From: Pseudophaeobacter sp965641885
Lineage (GTDB): Bacteria; Pseudomonadota; Alphaproteobacteria; Rhodobacterales; Rhodobacteraceae
Length of the DNA stretch: 64,000 bases
Reading direction: 5' to 3'
Assembly: GCA_965641885.1 (NCBI GenBank)
Contig: OZ282574.1
Location: 1,798,001 to 1,862,000 of the forward strand
Under the pieces are notes generated by a model. That model worked only from the letters and a program-made list of their open reading frames with translations, was not told where the DNA came from and did not search any database. The translations under genes and the position numbers were made by a program. Shown piece by piece: positions 44,449 through 53,828 of the stretch (position 1 is its first letter; each line of letters opens with the position of its first letter).

Positions 44449-44819
44449 CCGTAGCGCACGCGGCCCAGCAAAACGCCAACAACCCAAAGTGTTGCCATGA
44501 TCGGCCACACAGTGAACATTGACAGCCTGGGGAATCCAACACCCTCAATAAAGCCGTAGCTAAAGGTAATCAGGGCGGTTCCCGCAAAAGACAGCGCCAA
44601 GGCCTCGAGCTGCAATTTGCGTTGTAACTCATCCAGTTGGCCAATGGCTCTGACGATCACGCCGCAAATGAAAACTGTGGGCACTATGGGGGCGAGCGAA
44701 AGCATGATGCGAACAGCAGAATTTTCGATGCCATCACGCAGCAGTATGTTTGAGCCGACCAATGTGGCGGCATAGACCGTAAATCCAATCATCATTCCGA
44801 AAAACAGGGTGCGTTTCAT
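44445..44819 (-). CDS. small integral membrane protein paired with an XRE regulator
   Basis: 124 residues with four hydrophobic helices (about 3-24, 36-57, 75-92, 98-120) and a short loop with ELQRKLQLEALALSFAGTAL between the second and third. AGGAG lies 6 bases ahead of its ATG. The arrangement and order (membrane gene first, small HTH gene overlapping its end) suggest a regulator whose activity may be set by the membrane partner. Function is unknown. Confidence 0.8.
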   Translation of the reverse strand: MKRTLFFGMMIGFTVYAATLVGSNILLRDGIENSAVRIMLSLAPIVPTVFICGVIVRAIGQLDELQRKLQLEALALSFAGTALITFSYGFIEGVGFPRLSMFTVWPIMATLWVVGVLLGRVRYG

Positions 44820-44832
44820 GGCATGCTCCTAT

Positions 44833-44887
44833 GTAAAGTCTGCTTTACTTATTCTCTCCAAGGCAGAAGCTGTCAAGCAGGCTTTAC
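44833..44887 (-). promoter_or_regulatory. promoter with two palindromic operators for the membrane/XRE pair
   Basis: On the minus strand there is TTGACA (44876-44871), a 17-base spacer and AATAAG (44853-44848), a good sigma-70-type promoter. Operator 1 is GTAAAG-TCTG-CTTTAC (44833-44848), a perfect 6-base palindrome at the minus-10 edge. Operator 2 is GTCAAG-CAGG-CTTTAC (44872-44887), a one-mismatch copy that covers the minus-35. They start 39 bp apart. Repression by the XRE protein is the simplest reading. Confidence 0.75.
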
Positions 44888-45379
44888 ATAAGGCGAGGGA
44901 GGGAGTGGCAAACTGCATTGCGGCGCCTTTTAACATAGGTGCCGGGGTCGCCACCGCTCCCGGCAATAGCAGACTGATTTCATGCGGCCTGATCGAAGTG
45001 CCCGTCGCGGAGCTCTCAACACCCCGCGAAACAGCGGTGGTGGCCCTGATCCTGCGAGGTTAACAATCGGGTCTAATTTTTGGCAATTGCTTGACTTCAA
45101 CCACCGGGCTGTATTTCCTCGCAAAAACGAGTTTCAAACCGGGTGACCGGATGAGGGCTTAAAACGCAGATTTTTTCGCGACTATTATCGCTGAAGGCTC
45201 AAATTATGTTTCGGGCATAGCCTGCTGCGAGAGGTGACGCGGCGCTTTCTTCATAGGTCAGCAATGACACACAGGATGAATTTGGAATGCGCTGTGGCGC
45301 TTGCGCCGGATAACTGTGGGGGTTTCACCGGATCAATCTGGTGTTTTCGCCGGATTAATTCTGGCATTTTGTAACGTGA
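44888..45379. other. intergenic region before the MoxR/Bat cluster
   Basis: No gene is supported. An open frame at 44809-45063 begins inside the other strand's gene and promoter and has no domain. A TTGACT near 45084 could be a minus-35 for the MoxR operon, without a clear partner. Confidence 0.35.
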
Positions 45380-46387
45380 ATGGACACTGACGTGAGCGCA
45401 CTGGAGCAAATCAAAGACTTGAGGACCCGGATGGGGCTGTCGATAATTGGCCAGCTGGACGTCGTTGACCGGTTGATCATTGGTCTATTGGCCAACGGCA
45501 ATCTTCTGATCGAAGGCTTGCCGGGACTGGCCAAGACGCGTGCCGTAAAGGCGATGGCCAAAAACATTGACGCAGAGTTCAGTCGTATTCAGTTCACACC
45601 AGACCTGCTTCCGTCCGATGTGACCGGGACCGAGGTCTACCATCAGTCGTCAGATGGCGCCGAGTTCAAGTTTGATCCAGGGCCGATCTTTGCCAATATC
45701 GTGCTGGCCGATGAGATCAACCGCGCACCGGCAAAGGTGCAGGCCGCCCTGCTGGAAGCGATGGAAGAGCGGCAGGTGACCGTTGCGGGCACCACCCACG
45801 CGCTGCCGCCGCTGTTTATCGTAATGGCGACGCAGAACCCGATCGAACAAGATGGCACCTACCCGTTGCCCGAAGCGCAGATGGACCGCTTTTTGATGCA
45901 TGTCCGGGTCGACTATCCCTCTGTCGGCGAAGAGGTGAAGGTGATCCGACTGGTGCGCGGTGAGGAAACTGCCAAGCAAAAGGCCGATGCCGGGATTAAA
46001 ACCGTCAAGAAGCAAAAGCCGCCTGCTATTCCGCAAGAAGCCGTGTTTCAGGCCCGTAGCGAGATTGCGGATGTGCATGTGTCGGAGGCTATGGAACGGT
46101 ATATGGCTGATCTGGTTTGTGGGACGCGGACCCCGGCTGCGCTGTCTGACGATCTGGCGCGCTGGATTGAGATCGGCGGTAGCCCGCGCGCCTCTCTGGC
46201 CTTTGACAAATGCGGCCGCGCGCATGCCTGGCTTTCGGGGCGCGACTACGTCGACCCACAGGATGTGCGCGCAGTGGCGCATGACGTGCTGCGGCACCGG
46301 CTGACCCTGTCCTATGAGGCGCAGGGAGAGGGTATTTCACCCGACGATGTCACGGATATGCTGCTCGCTAAGGTGGCTCTGCCCTAA
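45380..46387 (+). CDS. MoxR-family AAA+ ATPase
   Basis: 335 residues. Walker A is GLPGLAKTR (about residues 48-56), Walker B with sensor is IVLADEINRAPAKVQAALLE, and MATQNPIEQDGTYPLPEAQM with DRF follows, all classic MoxR. The C-terminal lid covers residues about 210-335. MoxR proteins act as chaperone-like ATPases with von Willebrand factor A partners, and the next genes encode such partners. First gene of a compact run that goes on to the cytochrome and sulfatase. Confidence 0.95.
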   Translation: MDTDVSALEQIKDLRTRMGLSIIGQLDVVDRLIIGLLANGNLLIEGLPGLAKTRAVKAMAKNIDAEFSRIQFTPDLLPSDVTGTEVYHQSSDGAEFKFDPGPIFANIVLADEINRAPAKVQAALLEAMEERQVTVAGTTHALPPLFIVMATQNPIEQDGTYPLPEAQMDRFLMHVRVDYPSVGEEVKVIRLVRGEETAKQKADAGIKTVKKQKPPAIPQEAVFQARSEIADVHVSEAMERYMADLVCGTRTPAALSDDLARWIEIGGSPRASLAFDKCGRAHAWLSGRDYVDPQDVRAVAHDVLRHRLTLSYEAQGEGISPDDVTDMLLAKVALP

Positions 46388-46396
46388 GGACACAGA

Positions 46397-47338
46397 ATGC
46401 TCGGCGACCCTGACCCTCGCATCCACGTCGATCTTGCGCATCTGCGCGCGCTGAAAGGGCGCGCGCAGTCGATCTCCTTTCGACCGCGCCAGCCCTCGCA
46501 CAGTATTCTCAACGGACAGCATGCCTCAAAGATCAAGGGCCGGGGCATGAACTTTGAGGAGTTGCGCCACTATTCCAGTGGCGATGATGTGCGCATGATC
46601 GACTGGAAAGTCACGGCCCGCACGGGGGCTCCCTATGTGCGTGTCTACACTGAGGAACGCGACCGCCAGGTGCTCCTGGTTGTTGATCAGCGCATGTCAA
46701 TGTTCTTTGGCAGCGTGCATAACATGAAGTCGGTCACAGCAGCAGAGGCGGCGGCGCTTGCGGCCTTTCGCATCCGTGACAAGGGGGACCGTGTGGGGGG
46801 CATCGTCTTTGACGACACGGGCCTGCACGAGGTGCGTCCGCAGTCGTCTATGCGGTCACTGAACCGCTTTCTCAGCGTACTGAGTCAGGCAAACTGCCGG
46901 CTCAATGCCAATGCGCCGGTGGTCGCACCCATGCCCCTGAGCCAGCCCCTGAGCACGCCCCTAGCGGCCGCGGCGCGGATCGTAAAGTCGGGCGCGCTTG
47001 TGATCGTTTTTAGCGATTTTGACGGTTGGGATGACGCCACCGAAAAGCATCTGCGCAGCATCACCCGGCACAACGAGTTGATCCTGTTCAGTGTGCTCGA
47101 TCCCATGTCGCAACAGCTGCCGCCTGACCTGGATATCGTGGTGTCTGACGGGGTGCTGCAGGCGCAAATAGACGGAGGCTTTGAAACGGTGAAGCGCAGG
47201 CTGGCTGATTTCTCGTCGGGGCGTCTTGCATCACTGTTTTCATTCTCCCAGCGATATGGCGTGCCGGTCGTGCCGCTGACCTCAGCCAAAGACACGCTGC
47301 CACAGCTATTGCACCTGTTGGGCGGAGCCAGGCGATGA
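46397..47338 (+). CDS. DUF58 protein
   Basis: 313 residues, no membrane segment. The family core is GRGMNFEELRHYSSGDDVRM then IDWKVTARTGAPYVRVYTEE and the strand RQVLLVVDQRMSM, the start of a VWA-like fold. DUF58 proteins almost always follow MoxR genes and are thought to be their adaptors or substrates. The gap to the MoxR stop is 9 bases, and it overlaps the next gene by 4. Confidence 0.92.
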   Translation: MLGDPDPRIHVDLAHLRALKGRAQSISFRPRQPSHSILNGQHASKIKGRGMNFEELRHYSSGDDVRMIDWKVTARTGAPYVRVYTEERDRQVLLVVDQRMSMFFGSVHNMKSVTAAEAAALAAFRIRDKGDRVGGIVFDDTGLHEVRPQSSMRSLNRFLSVLSQANCRLNANAPVVAPMPLSQPLSTPLAAAARIVKSGALVIVFSDFDGWDDATEKHLRSITRHNELILFSVLDPMSQQLPPDLDIVVSDGVLQAQIDGGFETVKRRLADFSSGRLASLFSFSQRYGVPVVPLTSAKDTLPQLLHLLGGARR

Positions 47339-47814
47339 GCGATGATCTGGCGGGCCTCAATCTGGTTGAGCTATACGACCAGCTGCTTATGCCAGCGGCA
47401 CCTGCGCCGGTGTCGATGTGGCCGCAGACCGTGGGGTGGGTCTGGCTGGTGCTTGGCCTTGTTGTCCTGCTTGTGATTGCAGTCTGGAAGCTGGTCGCGT
47501 GGCGGCGGGCCACGGGGTATCGCCGCGCCGCACTGGCAGAGCTGCGCATGGCAGGCGACGACCCGGTGGTGATTGCCACCATCCTGCGCCGCACCGCATT
47601 GTCCGGCTTTCCGCGTGACGCAGTTGCTGGGCTGCATGGCTCCGACTGGCTGGCCTTTCTTGATGGCGCGACGCACAGGGTTCAGTTTGGTGGCACTGCG
47701 GCAGGAGAGGTTCTGAAACAGGCACCCTACAGGCCTCAGGCGCCAAATATAGATCTGCCGGACATGGCGGCGACATGGATCAGGACCCACCGGGCGCCTG
47801 GGGCGGGTGCGTGA
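47335..47814 (+). CDS. DUF4381 membrane protein
   Basis: 159 residues with one membrane helix at about 32-52 (WVWLVLGLVVLLVIAVWKLV). The soluble C-terminal part includes ALAELRMAG and RRTALSGFPRDAVAGLHG...WLAFLDG, the typical DUF4381 pattern. It is a standard partner in MoxR/Bat clusters, probably holding the complex at the inner membrane. ATGA overlap on the left, TGATG overlap on the right. Confidence 0.85.
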   Translation: MSDDLAGLNLVELYDQLLMPAAPAPVSMWPQTVGWVWLVLGLVVLLVIAVWKLVAWRRATGYRRAALAELRMAGDDPVVIATILRRTALSGFPRDAVAGLHGSDWLAFLDGATHRVQFGGTAAGEVLKQAPYRPQAPNIDLPDMAATWIRTHRAPGAGA

Positions 47815-48824
47815 TGCTGTCATTTGCCGCGCCTTTTGTTTTTCTGCTCCTTCCGGCCCCCTTTTTGGTATGGTGGTTTACACCGCCGCACCGTGAACAG
47901 GCGCAGGCCCTGCGTGTGCCGTTTTTCCACAGCATCGCTGCCGCTGCCGGGCAGACACCCTCGCAAGGGGCTATCGTGCGCCGCCGGGGCAGGTGGCAGA
48001 TGAGTGTCGCGATCCTGTGCTGGTGTCTGACCGTGACCGGGCTGGCGCGCCCTGAAATACTGGGTGACCCCGTGGTGATCGACAAAGCGGCACGCGATCT
48101 GGTGCTGGCAGTGGATATTTCGGGCTCTATGGATGCGCGCGATTTGCAGGATGAGGACGGCAACCCGGTGCAGCGGCTCGCTGCGGTAAAAGCGGTGATC
48201 AATGATTTTATCGCAGAGCGCGAAGGCGACCGGATTGCTCTGATTGTCTTTGGCTCAAAGGCCTATCTGCAGACGCCCTTTACCGAAGATTTGCAGGGGG
48301 TCGCCGCACTGATGGCGCAGACCGAGGTTGGCATGGCCGGGCCGCATACGGCGATAGGCGATGCGATTGGACTGGCGCTCCGAACCTTTGAGGCGTCTGA
48401 TATTGAACAGAAATTACTGGTCTTGCTCAGTGACGGGGCGGATACCAATAGCCTGATGAGCCCGCTGAATGCGACCGAGATTGCCGCCAGCGCGGGAGTG
48501 AAGATTTACACCATCGGGGTGGGGAACCCGCAGGCCAGCGGCCACAACCGCGTGGATCTTGACGCGCTGGAGTCCATCGCCACACGGGCAGACGGCAATT
48601 TTTTTGTAGCCGAAGACACAGACGGGCTGCGCGAAATCTACGCCGAGATTGACCGGCTGAACCCGCGTGAGGTCGAAACCGTCACGTTTCAACCCAAAGA
48701 GAGGATCGGCTTTTATGCCTTTGCAGCAGCTGCCGGTCTGGGCATTGCGCTGTTGGCGGGCCTGATGCTGTCGACAGGTATGAGGACTGGACGGAAGACT
48801 GTACAGAGGGTGGACCATGGCTGA
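47814..48824 (+). CDS. BatA-like VWA-domain membrane protein
   Basis: 336 residues from the ATG at 47814, one base into the preceding stop. Two membrane helices lie at the start (FAAPFVFLLLPAPFLVWWF and about 62-80) and one at the end (YAFAAAAGLGIALLAGLML). The VWA domain between them has an intact metal site: LAVDISGSMDARDL, then a threonine/aspartate in LLSDGADTNSL. It presents a periplasm- or cytoplasm-facing VWA head to MoxR partners. The family is linked to oxygen and stress tolerance in Bacteroides, but the role in Proteobacteria is unclear. Confidence 0.92.
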   Translation: MLSFAAPFVFLLLPAPFLVWWFTPPHREQAQALRVPFFHSIAAAAGQTPSQGAIVRRRGRWQMSVAILCWCLTVTGLARPEILGDPVVIDKAARDLVLAVDISGSMDARDLQDEDGNPVQRLAAVKAVINDFIAEREGDRIALIVFGSKAYLQTPFTEDLQGVAALMAQTEVGMAGPHTAIGDAIGLALRTFEASDIEQKLLVLLSDGADTNSLMSPLNATEIAASAGVKIYTIGVGNPQASGHNRVDLDALESIATRADGNFFVAEDTDGLREIYAEIDRLNPREVETVTFQPKERIGFYAFAAAAGLGIALLAGLMLSTGMRTGRKTVQRVDHG

Positions 48825-50364
48825 CGTCTTTGGAGTGTTCCATTTCCTGCGCCCCTACTGGTTGCTCGCACTTGTGCCCGTTGCGGTCCTGTGGTGGCAG
48901 CTGCGGCCCCGACGCTCGGTTGATCCTAAGGACACACATGGTGTGGCTCCGCATCTGGCCCGGGCGCTGACCGTGGGTTTTGGGGAGGGGCGGCGGATAC
49001 ATCCCATCGACGCGGTAGCGCTTGCGCTTGTGTTGCTGGTACTGGCTGCGGCTGGTCCGACCTGGAGCCGCCTTGCCAATCCCTTGCTGGCGCAAACGGC
49101 CCCTTTGGCTGTGGTGCTCAAGGTCACACCCTCGATGGAAAACACCGACGTTCAACCATCGCGACATAAGCGCGCTTCTTTCAAGATTCTGGATCTGATC
49201 GAGCGCCGCGCCGGGGCACAGACCGCGCTTTTTGCCTATGCAGGCTCGGCGCATCGGGTGACACCGCTGACCGAAGACCCCAATATTGTGCGCTCTTATC
49301 TGTCGGGTCTGGCGCCTGTGATCATGCCAAAAGAAGGAGACCGTGCCGACCAGGCGCTGGCGTTGGCGCAGATGGAACTTGCTCGCTCAGATACGCCCGG
49401 GGCGATCCTTTTTGTGCTGGATGACTTTAATCCCTCCAATCTGGCCGCGTTCAAACAGGCCGCATCAGAGCGGCCACCGGTGATTTTTTTCGTCCTGGGC
49501 GGGCAGGCGGGGACACTTCGCCAGATCAGAGACATCCAAAACGCAAGTTTCGTTCAGGTCACGCCGGATGACAGCGATCTTGACCAGATAGAGCGGCGGG
49601 TGCTGTCGGCCTATCGTGAGGCATTGCTGGCAGATAGTACTCAACAGTGGGACGACAGGGGCTGGCTGTTGGCGTGGCCGGCGATTTTGCTGTTTCTGCC
49701 ATGGTTCCGTAGGGGATGGACAATGCGGTGGGTGCTTGTCTTCTTGCTTTGTGTGCCAGCTGCAAAACCGGTACAGGCTGAGGGCTGGCTGAGCTGGCAG
49801 GGTTGGCAGGGTTGGAAGGACTGGTTCTTAACGCCTGACCAGCAGGGCCAGAGGGCCATGAACAGCCGTGATTTCACGGCGGCCGCTGACATGTTCCGTG
49901 ATCCTGCATGGCGTGCCTATGCGCTGTTGCGTGCCGGGCGCTACGCGGAGGCGGCAGAAACCTATGGCTTTATCGAGACGGCGGCGGCGGCCAATGGCGA
50001 AGGGATCGCGCTGCTGCGCAACCGCAAGTATCGCGACGGGGTGCGCGCATTTGAGAAGGCGCTGACGCGCGACCCAACGCATGCGGCCGCGAAGGTCAAT
50101 CTCAAGGTGGCCCAAGCCATTGTTGACTATGTCGAGAGCGCGCAGCTGGCGTCGGACACCGGCGAGGAAAATGGTATCGGGGCGGATGATATCGTTTTTG
50201 ACAATGAAAGCGGGCAGGGCGATGAGATGCTGCTGGATCGCGCAGAGGCGGATGGATTGGCTGCCGGATTGAGCACGCAAGACTGGATGCGCGCCGTTGA
50301 CACCCAGGTGGGCGATTTTCTGGCGACACGGTTTTTGCTGGAAACCGTAAGGGGGGCTGAATGA
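48817..50364 (+). CDS. BatB/BatC-like protein: degenerate VWA domain fused to TPR
   Basis: 515 residues. Two helices at the start (PYWLLALVPVAVLWWQL and AVALALVLLVLAAAGPTW), a VWA fold (about 90-270), a helix pair (about 280-325), then TPR repeats (AMNSRDFTAAADMFRDPAWR and later GVRAFEKALTRDPTHAAAKV). The VWA metal motif, normally DxSxS, reads LKVTPSMENTD here, so the first aspartate is lysine and metal binding is probably lost or altered. The neighbouring VWA protein keeps its motif. It combines the roles of BatB and BatC in one chain. It overlaps both neighbours. Confidence 0.88.
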   Translation: MADVFGVFHFLRPYWLLALVPVAVLWWQLRPRRSVDPKDTHGVAPHLARALTVGFGEGRRIHPIDAVALALVLLVLAAAGPTWSRLANPLLAQTAPLAVVLKVTPSMENTDVQPSRHKRASFKILDLIERRAGAQTALFAYAGSAHRVTPLTEDPNIVRSYLSGLAPVIMPKEGDRADQALALAQMELARSDTPGAILFVLDDFNPSNLAAFKQAASERPPVIFFVLGGQAGTLRQIRDIQNASFVQVTPDDSDLDQIERRVLSAYREALLADSTQQWDDRGWLLAWPAILLFLPWFRRGWTMRWVLVFLLCVPAAKPVQAEGWLSWQGWQGWKDWFLTPDQQGQRAMNSRDFTAAADMFRDPAWRAYALLRAGRYAEAAETYGFIETAAAANGEGIALLRNRKYRDGVRAFEKALTRDPTHAAAKVNLKVAQAIVDYVESAQLASDTGEENGIGADDIVFDNESGQGDEMLLDRAEADGLAAGLSTQDWMRAVDTQVGDFLATRFLLETVRGAE

Positions 50365-51701
50365 TGCGGCTAAGTGCTGTGCGGATCGGCCTCGTACACT
50401 GTCTGATGTTCGGCCTGATGTTGGGCCTGATGTTAGGCCTGATGTCCGGCGCAGCTTATGCGCAGGATCCGCAGATTTCAGTGTCCACCGAGCAGGACGA
50501 GGTCGTCGTAGGCCAGCCCTTTATCCTGCGGGTTGAGGTGCTGGTGCCGACGTTCATGCCCAGGGCTCCGGTTCTTCCGACATTCGAGATGCCCGGCCTT
50601 ATCGTGCGCTTGCCAGAGCGGTCGACATCACCAATCAGCAGGCGGACCGACGGGGCCACCTGGGCGGGCGTGCAGCGGACCTATCACATTTATCCGATGC
50701 AGGCAGGGCAGACGGATATCCCGCCGCAGCTGTTGTCGATTGTCTATAAAGACCCGGAATCCAGCAAAGATGTGTCGCTTGAGATCGAGGTGCCGCCGAC
50801 ACGGATCGTGGCAGCTGTGCCAGGTAGCGCGCGGACCCTGGACCCTCTGATCTTGGCGCGGGGCCTGGAGATAGACCAAAGCTGGCAGCTGCAGCAGGGG
50901 GAGCTTTCTGTGGGGGATGCGGTGGTGCGGCGGCTGGAGGTTTCCGTAAACGGTGCCAGCGCGCTCTTTGTGCCACCGCTGCTGCAGGCGGCAGCACCGC
51001 AGGCATCGACGACAGATCCCGCGGGCGAGGATGCGCCGGCAATTGCTGAATTTCTGACCTATCCGGAGGATGCTCAAGTCACAGAACTCATGGAGCTTGG
51101 GGTGATGTCGGGCACGCGCATAGAGCAAGCGAGCTATATCGCGCAGAGTGGTGGTAGAGCCGATTTTCCCCAGATCGCGCTGCGTTGGTATAATCTCGAC
51201 ACGGGAGAGGTGGAGGTGATCACGCTGGAGGGCCGCGTGGTGTCCGTCGCCATGCCGCCACAGCTCCGCACGCCAGTGGACCGACAGGCGGTGCTGCGTG
51301 TGGCGGTGTTGCTGGCGCTGGCAGCGGGGCTTTTGTGGTTGGGCAAGCGCTGGCTCTGGCCGGTTGTCCATCCACGGCTGCGCCGCATGCGGCTGGCCTA
51401 TGATGCCTCGGCGCATGCAGCGCATCGTGCTGCTGTGAAATCCGCCCAGGCGCGCGATCTTACGGGTTTCATAAACGCCCTTGCGGCGCGAAATGCCCGT
51501 GGATATCCGCCCTCAACAGAGCTGCTGCAAGCGGTCGAGGCCTTGATGCGCGCACGCTATCGCGACGCGAAGTCTGGGCCGCAGACCCCGCGCCAATGGC
51601 AGAAGATTTGCCAGAGATTGAGCCAGGACAGGCCAGCTGTGTTCTATAAGAGGCCTAGCGCACAGGCCGCAGGTCTTGCGCCTTTGAATCCCTTTTTTTG
51701 A
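50361..51701 (+). CDS. BatD-like oxygen-tolerance family protein
   Basis: 446 residues. The signal sequence contains a repeated MFGLMLGLMLGLMSG stretch, made by a 12-base tandem repeat (about 50403-50450), then cleavage near AYAQD. The periplasmic part has beta-sandwich repeats (EVVVGQPFILRVEVLVPTFM, TYHIYPMQAGQTDIPPQLLS). A membrane helix (VLRVAVLLALAAGLLWLGKR) and a cytoplasmic helical end close the protein. BatD proteins are the large receptor-like members of the Bat complex. Last of the MoxR/Bat genes. Confidence 0.88.
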   Translation: MMRLSAVRIGLVHCLMFGLMLGLMLGLMSGAAYAQDPQISVSTEQDEVVVGQPFILRVEVLVPTFMPRAPVLPTFEMPGLIVRLPERSTSPISRRTDGATWAGVQRTYHIYPMQAGQTDIPPQLLSIVYKDPESSKDVSLEIEVPPTRIVAAVPGSARTLDPLILARGLEIDQSWQLQQGELSVGDAVVRRLEVSVNGASALFVPPLLQAAAPQASTTDPAGEDAPAIAEFLTYPEDAQVTELMELGVMSGTRIEQASYIAQSGGRADFPQIALRWYNLDTGEVEVITLEGRVVSVAMPPQLRTPVDRQAVLRVAVLLALAAGLLWLGKRWLWPVVHPRLRRMRLAYDASAHAAHRAAVKSAQARDLTGFINALAARNARGYPPSTELLQAVEALMRARYRDAKSGPQTPRQWQKICQRLSQDRPAVFYKRPSAQAAGLAPLNPFF

Positions 51702-51836
51702 CCTATGGGAATGGCATCATGGCAATTTCGTCACTCCAGCGCTGCGTTTTGAGTTTGCAGTTGTCACAGCACACCTGCTATTTTAGCCCGGTCGAACCGT
51801 TTGCCCAAGTGCGAAAGTAAATTGTACGATGATGCT

Positions 51837-53828
51837 ATGACCTCCCGTTTCAGGCCCGTTCTTGTCAGGCCCGTTCTTGTCAGGCCCGTTTTTGCCGCCG
51901 CTGTTGCGCTGCTGATCAGCGGCGGTGCGCTGAGCGCTCAGGAGGATGGCGCCACGCCCGCCTATGTTGGCACCCAGGCCTGCGCCGAGTGCCACCTTGA
52001 GGCCATGGAGGCCTGGCAAGCATCGCATCATGCCAAAGCCTGGACCGAGAGCAAACCGGAAAATGTGCTGGGCGACTTTAATGATGCGACGTTTACGCAC
52101 AACGGTATCACCTCGCGGTTCTTTCGTGACGGTGAGGCCTATATGATCGAAACCGATGGGCCCACGGGCCGTCTGACGCGCTATCCGGTTCACAGCGTGG
52201 TCGGGATCGAACCCTTGCAGCAATACCTACTGGAAACAGAAGAGGGCAAGCTTCAGTCGTTTGATGTGGTTTGGGACACGCAGGACGCGCGTTGGTATCA
52301 CCTGTATCCGGATCAGGAGCTCTATGCAGGCAATGGGTTGCACTGGACCGGGCCTTATAAAAACTGGAACGCCCGCTGCGCCGAGTGCCACGCCACGGAT
52401 TTCGACAAGAACTATTCGCCTGTTGATCGCAGCTATGCCAGCACGCAGTCAGAGATCGGTGTCGGCTGTGAGGCCTGCCACGGACCCGGCGAAGCGCATC
52501 TTGCCTGGGCTGAAAAACTGGACGTGACGCAATCGCCATGGACCGGATCGACAGGCAGAGGCCTGACGGCCACCGGGCTGACAATAGATATTGGCGCAGG
52601 CGGCGAAACCTATATTCAGCAATGTGCCAGCTGCCACGCCCGCCGCGAGCCGTTCGAGGACGGCAACCCGGTGCCAGGCACCCCGTTTCATGAGGCCTAC
52701 CGTCTCAGCACGCTGCGGCAGGGAAGCTATCACGCCGACGGACAAATTCTTGATGAGGTCTATGTTTACGGCTCGTTCTTGCAGTCCAAAATGTATGCCA
52801 AGGGGGTAACCTGCAACAATTGCCATGAGCCGCACTCTGCCGAGTTGCGCGCTGCAGGCAACACTCTGTGCACACAGTGTCATTCAGAGGCTGGTAACCC
52901 GTCATTTCCAACGCTGTCACTAAAACGCTATGACGAGGCGTCGCACCATTTTCACCCAGAGGGCAGTGAGGGCGCACAGTGCAAGAGCTGTCACATGATC
53001 GAGCGGGACTACATGGGGGTCGATGGCCGTCGCGATCATTCGTTTCGTATCCCGCGCCCTGATTTGAGTTTGGAAACAGGCGGCCCGAATGCCTGTACTG
53101 ACTGCCACGCTGACCAGACGGCTGCCTGGGCTGCGGATGCGATCCAAGGCTGGTATCCCGAGAGCGAAAACCGCGGGCCGCACTATGGCCAGATCATCGC
53201 GGCGGGGCGTCGTGACCTGGGCAACACTGCTGACCAGCTGGCCGGGCTGGCCGAATACACCGCGCTGCCGGGGATCGTCCGCGCCACGGCACTTGAGATG
53301 CTGACACGCGCCGCCACGCCGGAGTTGGCCACACGCCTTGCGCCTATGCTGCAGGACCCCGACCCATTGGTGCGCGCGGCGGCTGCTGGTCTGCAACGGG
53401 GCGCGCCTGACACCGAACGCCCTGCAAGGCTGGCGGCCCTGCTTGATGATCCCGCAAAGACGGTTCGCATTGCTGCCGCGCGTGAGTTTCTCAGCCTTCG
53501 CATCGCGCGGATGCCCGACCGTATCACGCGCAATCTCAACAGGGCGATGCAGGACTGGCAGGGATCGCTCCTCGCCAAGGCCGACTTTCCGGAAGCCCAG
53601 ATCGTGATGGCGGGGATTGGCCTGACCACGCGCAGGATGCCTGCGGCGTTGCAGGCCTTTGGTGAGGCGGTCACGCTTGATCCACAACTGGAGCAGGCTT
53701 GGGTGATGATGATCCGCATCCATGCTGCCATGGGCGACGACGCGGCGGCACGGCAAACAGCCGACCGCGCGATCGTGAACAATCCCGACAGTATTGAGTT
53801 GAACCTGTTGCGTGCCGATCTGAACTGA
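51837..53828 (+). CDS. octahaem c-type cytochrome with HEAT and TPR tail
   Basis: 663 residues from the ATG at 51837. A signal peptide (to about ALSAQ) carries a PVLVRPVLVRPVF stretch from a 15-base tandem repeat. Eight CxxCH haem sites follow: CAECH twice, CEACH, CASCH, CNNCH, CTQCH, CKSCH and CTDCH. Beyond about residue 450 are HEAT-like helices (ATPELATRLAPMLQDPDPLV) and a TPR-like end (GEAVTLDPQLEQAWVMMIRI). It is a periplasmic electron carrier or sensor of the paired-CxxCH family. It lies 135 bases after the Bat genes and ahead of the sulfatase, as an integral member of this cluster. Its redox partner is unknown. Confidence 0.9.
   Translation: MTSRFRPVLVRPVLVRPVFAAAVALLISGGALSAQEDGATPAYVGTQACAECHLEAMEAWQASHHAKAWTESKPENVLGDFNDATFTHNGITSRFFRDGEAYMIETDGPTGRLTRYPVHSVVGIEPLQQYLLETEEGKLQSFDVVWDTQDARWYHLYPDQELYAGNGLHWTGPYKNWNARCAECHATDFDKNYSPVDRSYASTQSEIGVGCEACHGPGEAHLAWAEKLDVTQSPWTGSTGRGLTATGLTIDIGAGGETYIQQCASCHARREPFEDGNPVPGTPFHEAYRLSTLRQGSYHADGQILDEVYVYGSFLQSKMYAKGVTCNNCHEPHSAELRAAGNTLCTQCHSEAGNPSFPTLSLKRYDEASHHFHPEGSEGAQCKSCHMIERDYMGVDGRRDHSFRIPRPDLSLETGGPNACTDCHADQTAAWAADAIQGWYPESENRGPHYGQIIAAGRRDLGNTADQLAGLAEYTALPGIVRATALEMLTRAATPELATRLAPMLQDPDPLVRAAAAGLQRGAPDTERPARLAALLDDPAKTVRIAAAREFLSLRIARMPDRITRNLNRAMQDWQGSLLAKADFPEAQIVMAGIGLTTRRMPAALQAFGEAVTLDPQLEQAWVMMIRIHAAMGDDAAARQTADRAIVNNPDSIELNLLRADLN

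Noticed and set aside
44809..45063. Plus-strand open frame of 84 residues
   Set aside because: It overlaps the start and promoter of the membrane/XRE pair and has no domain.
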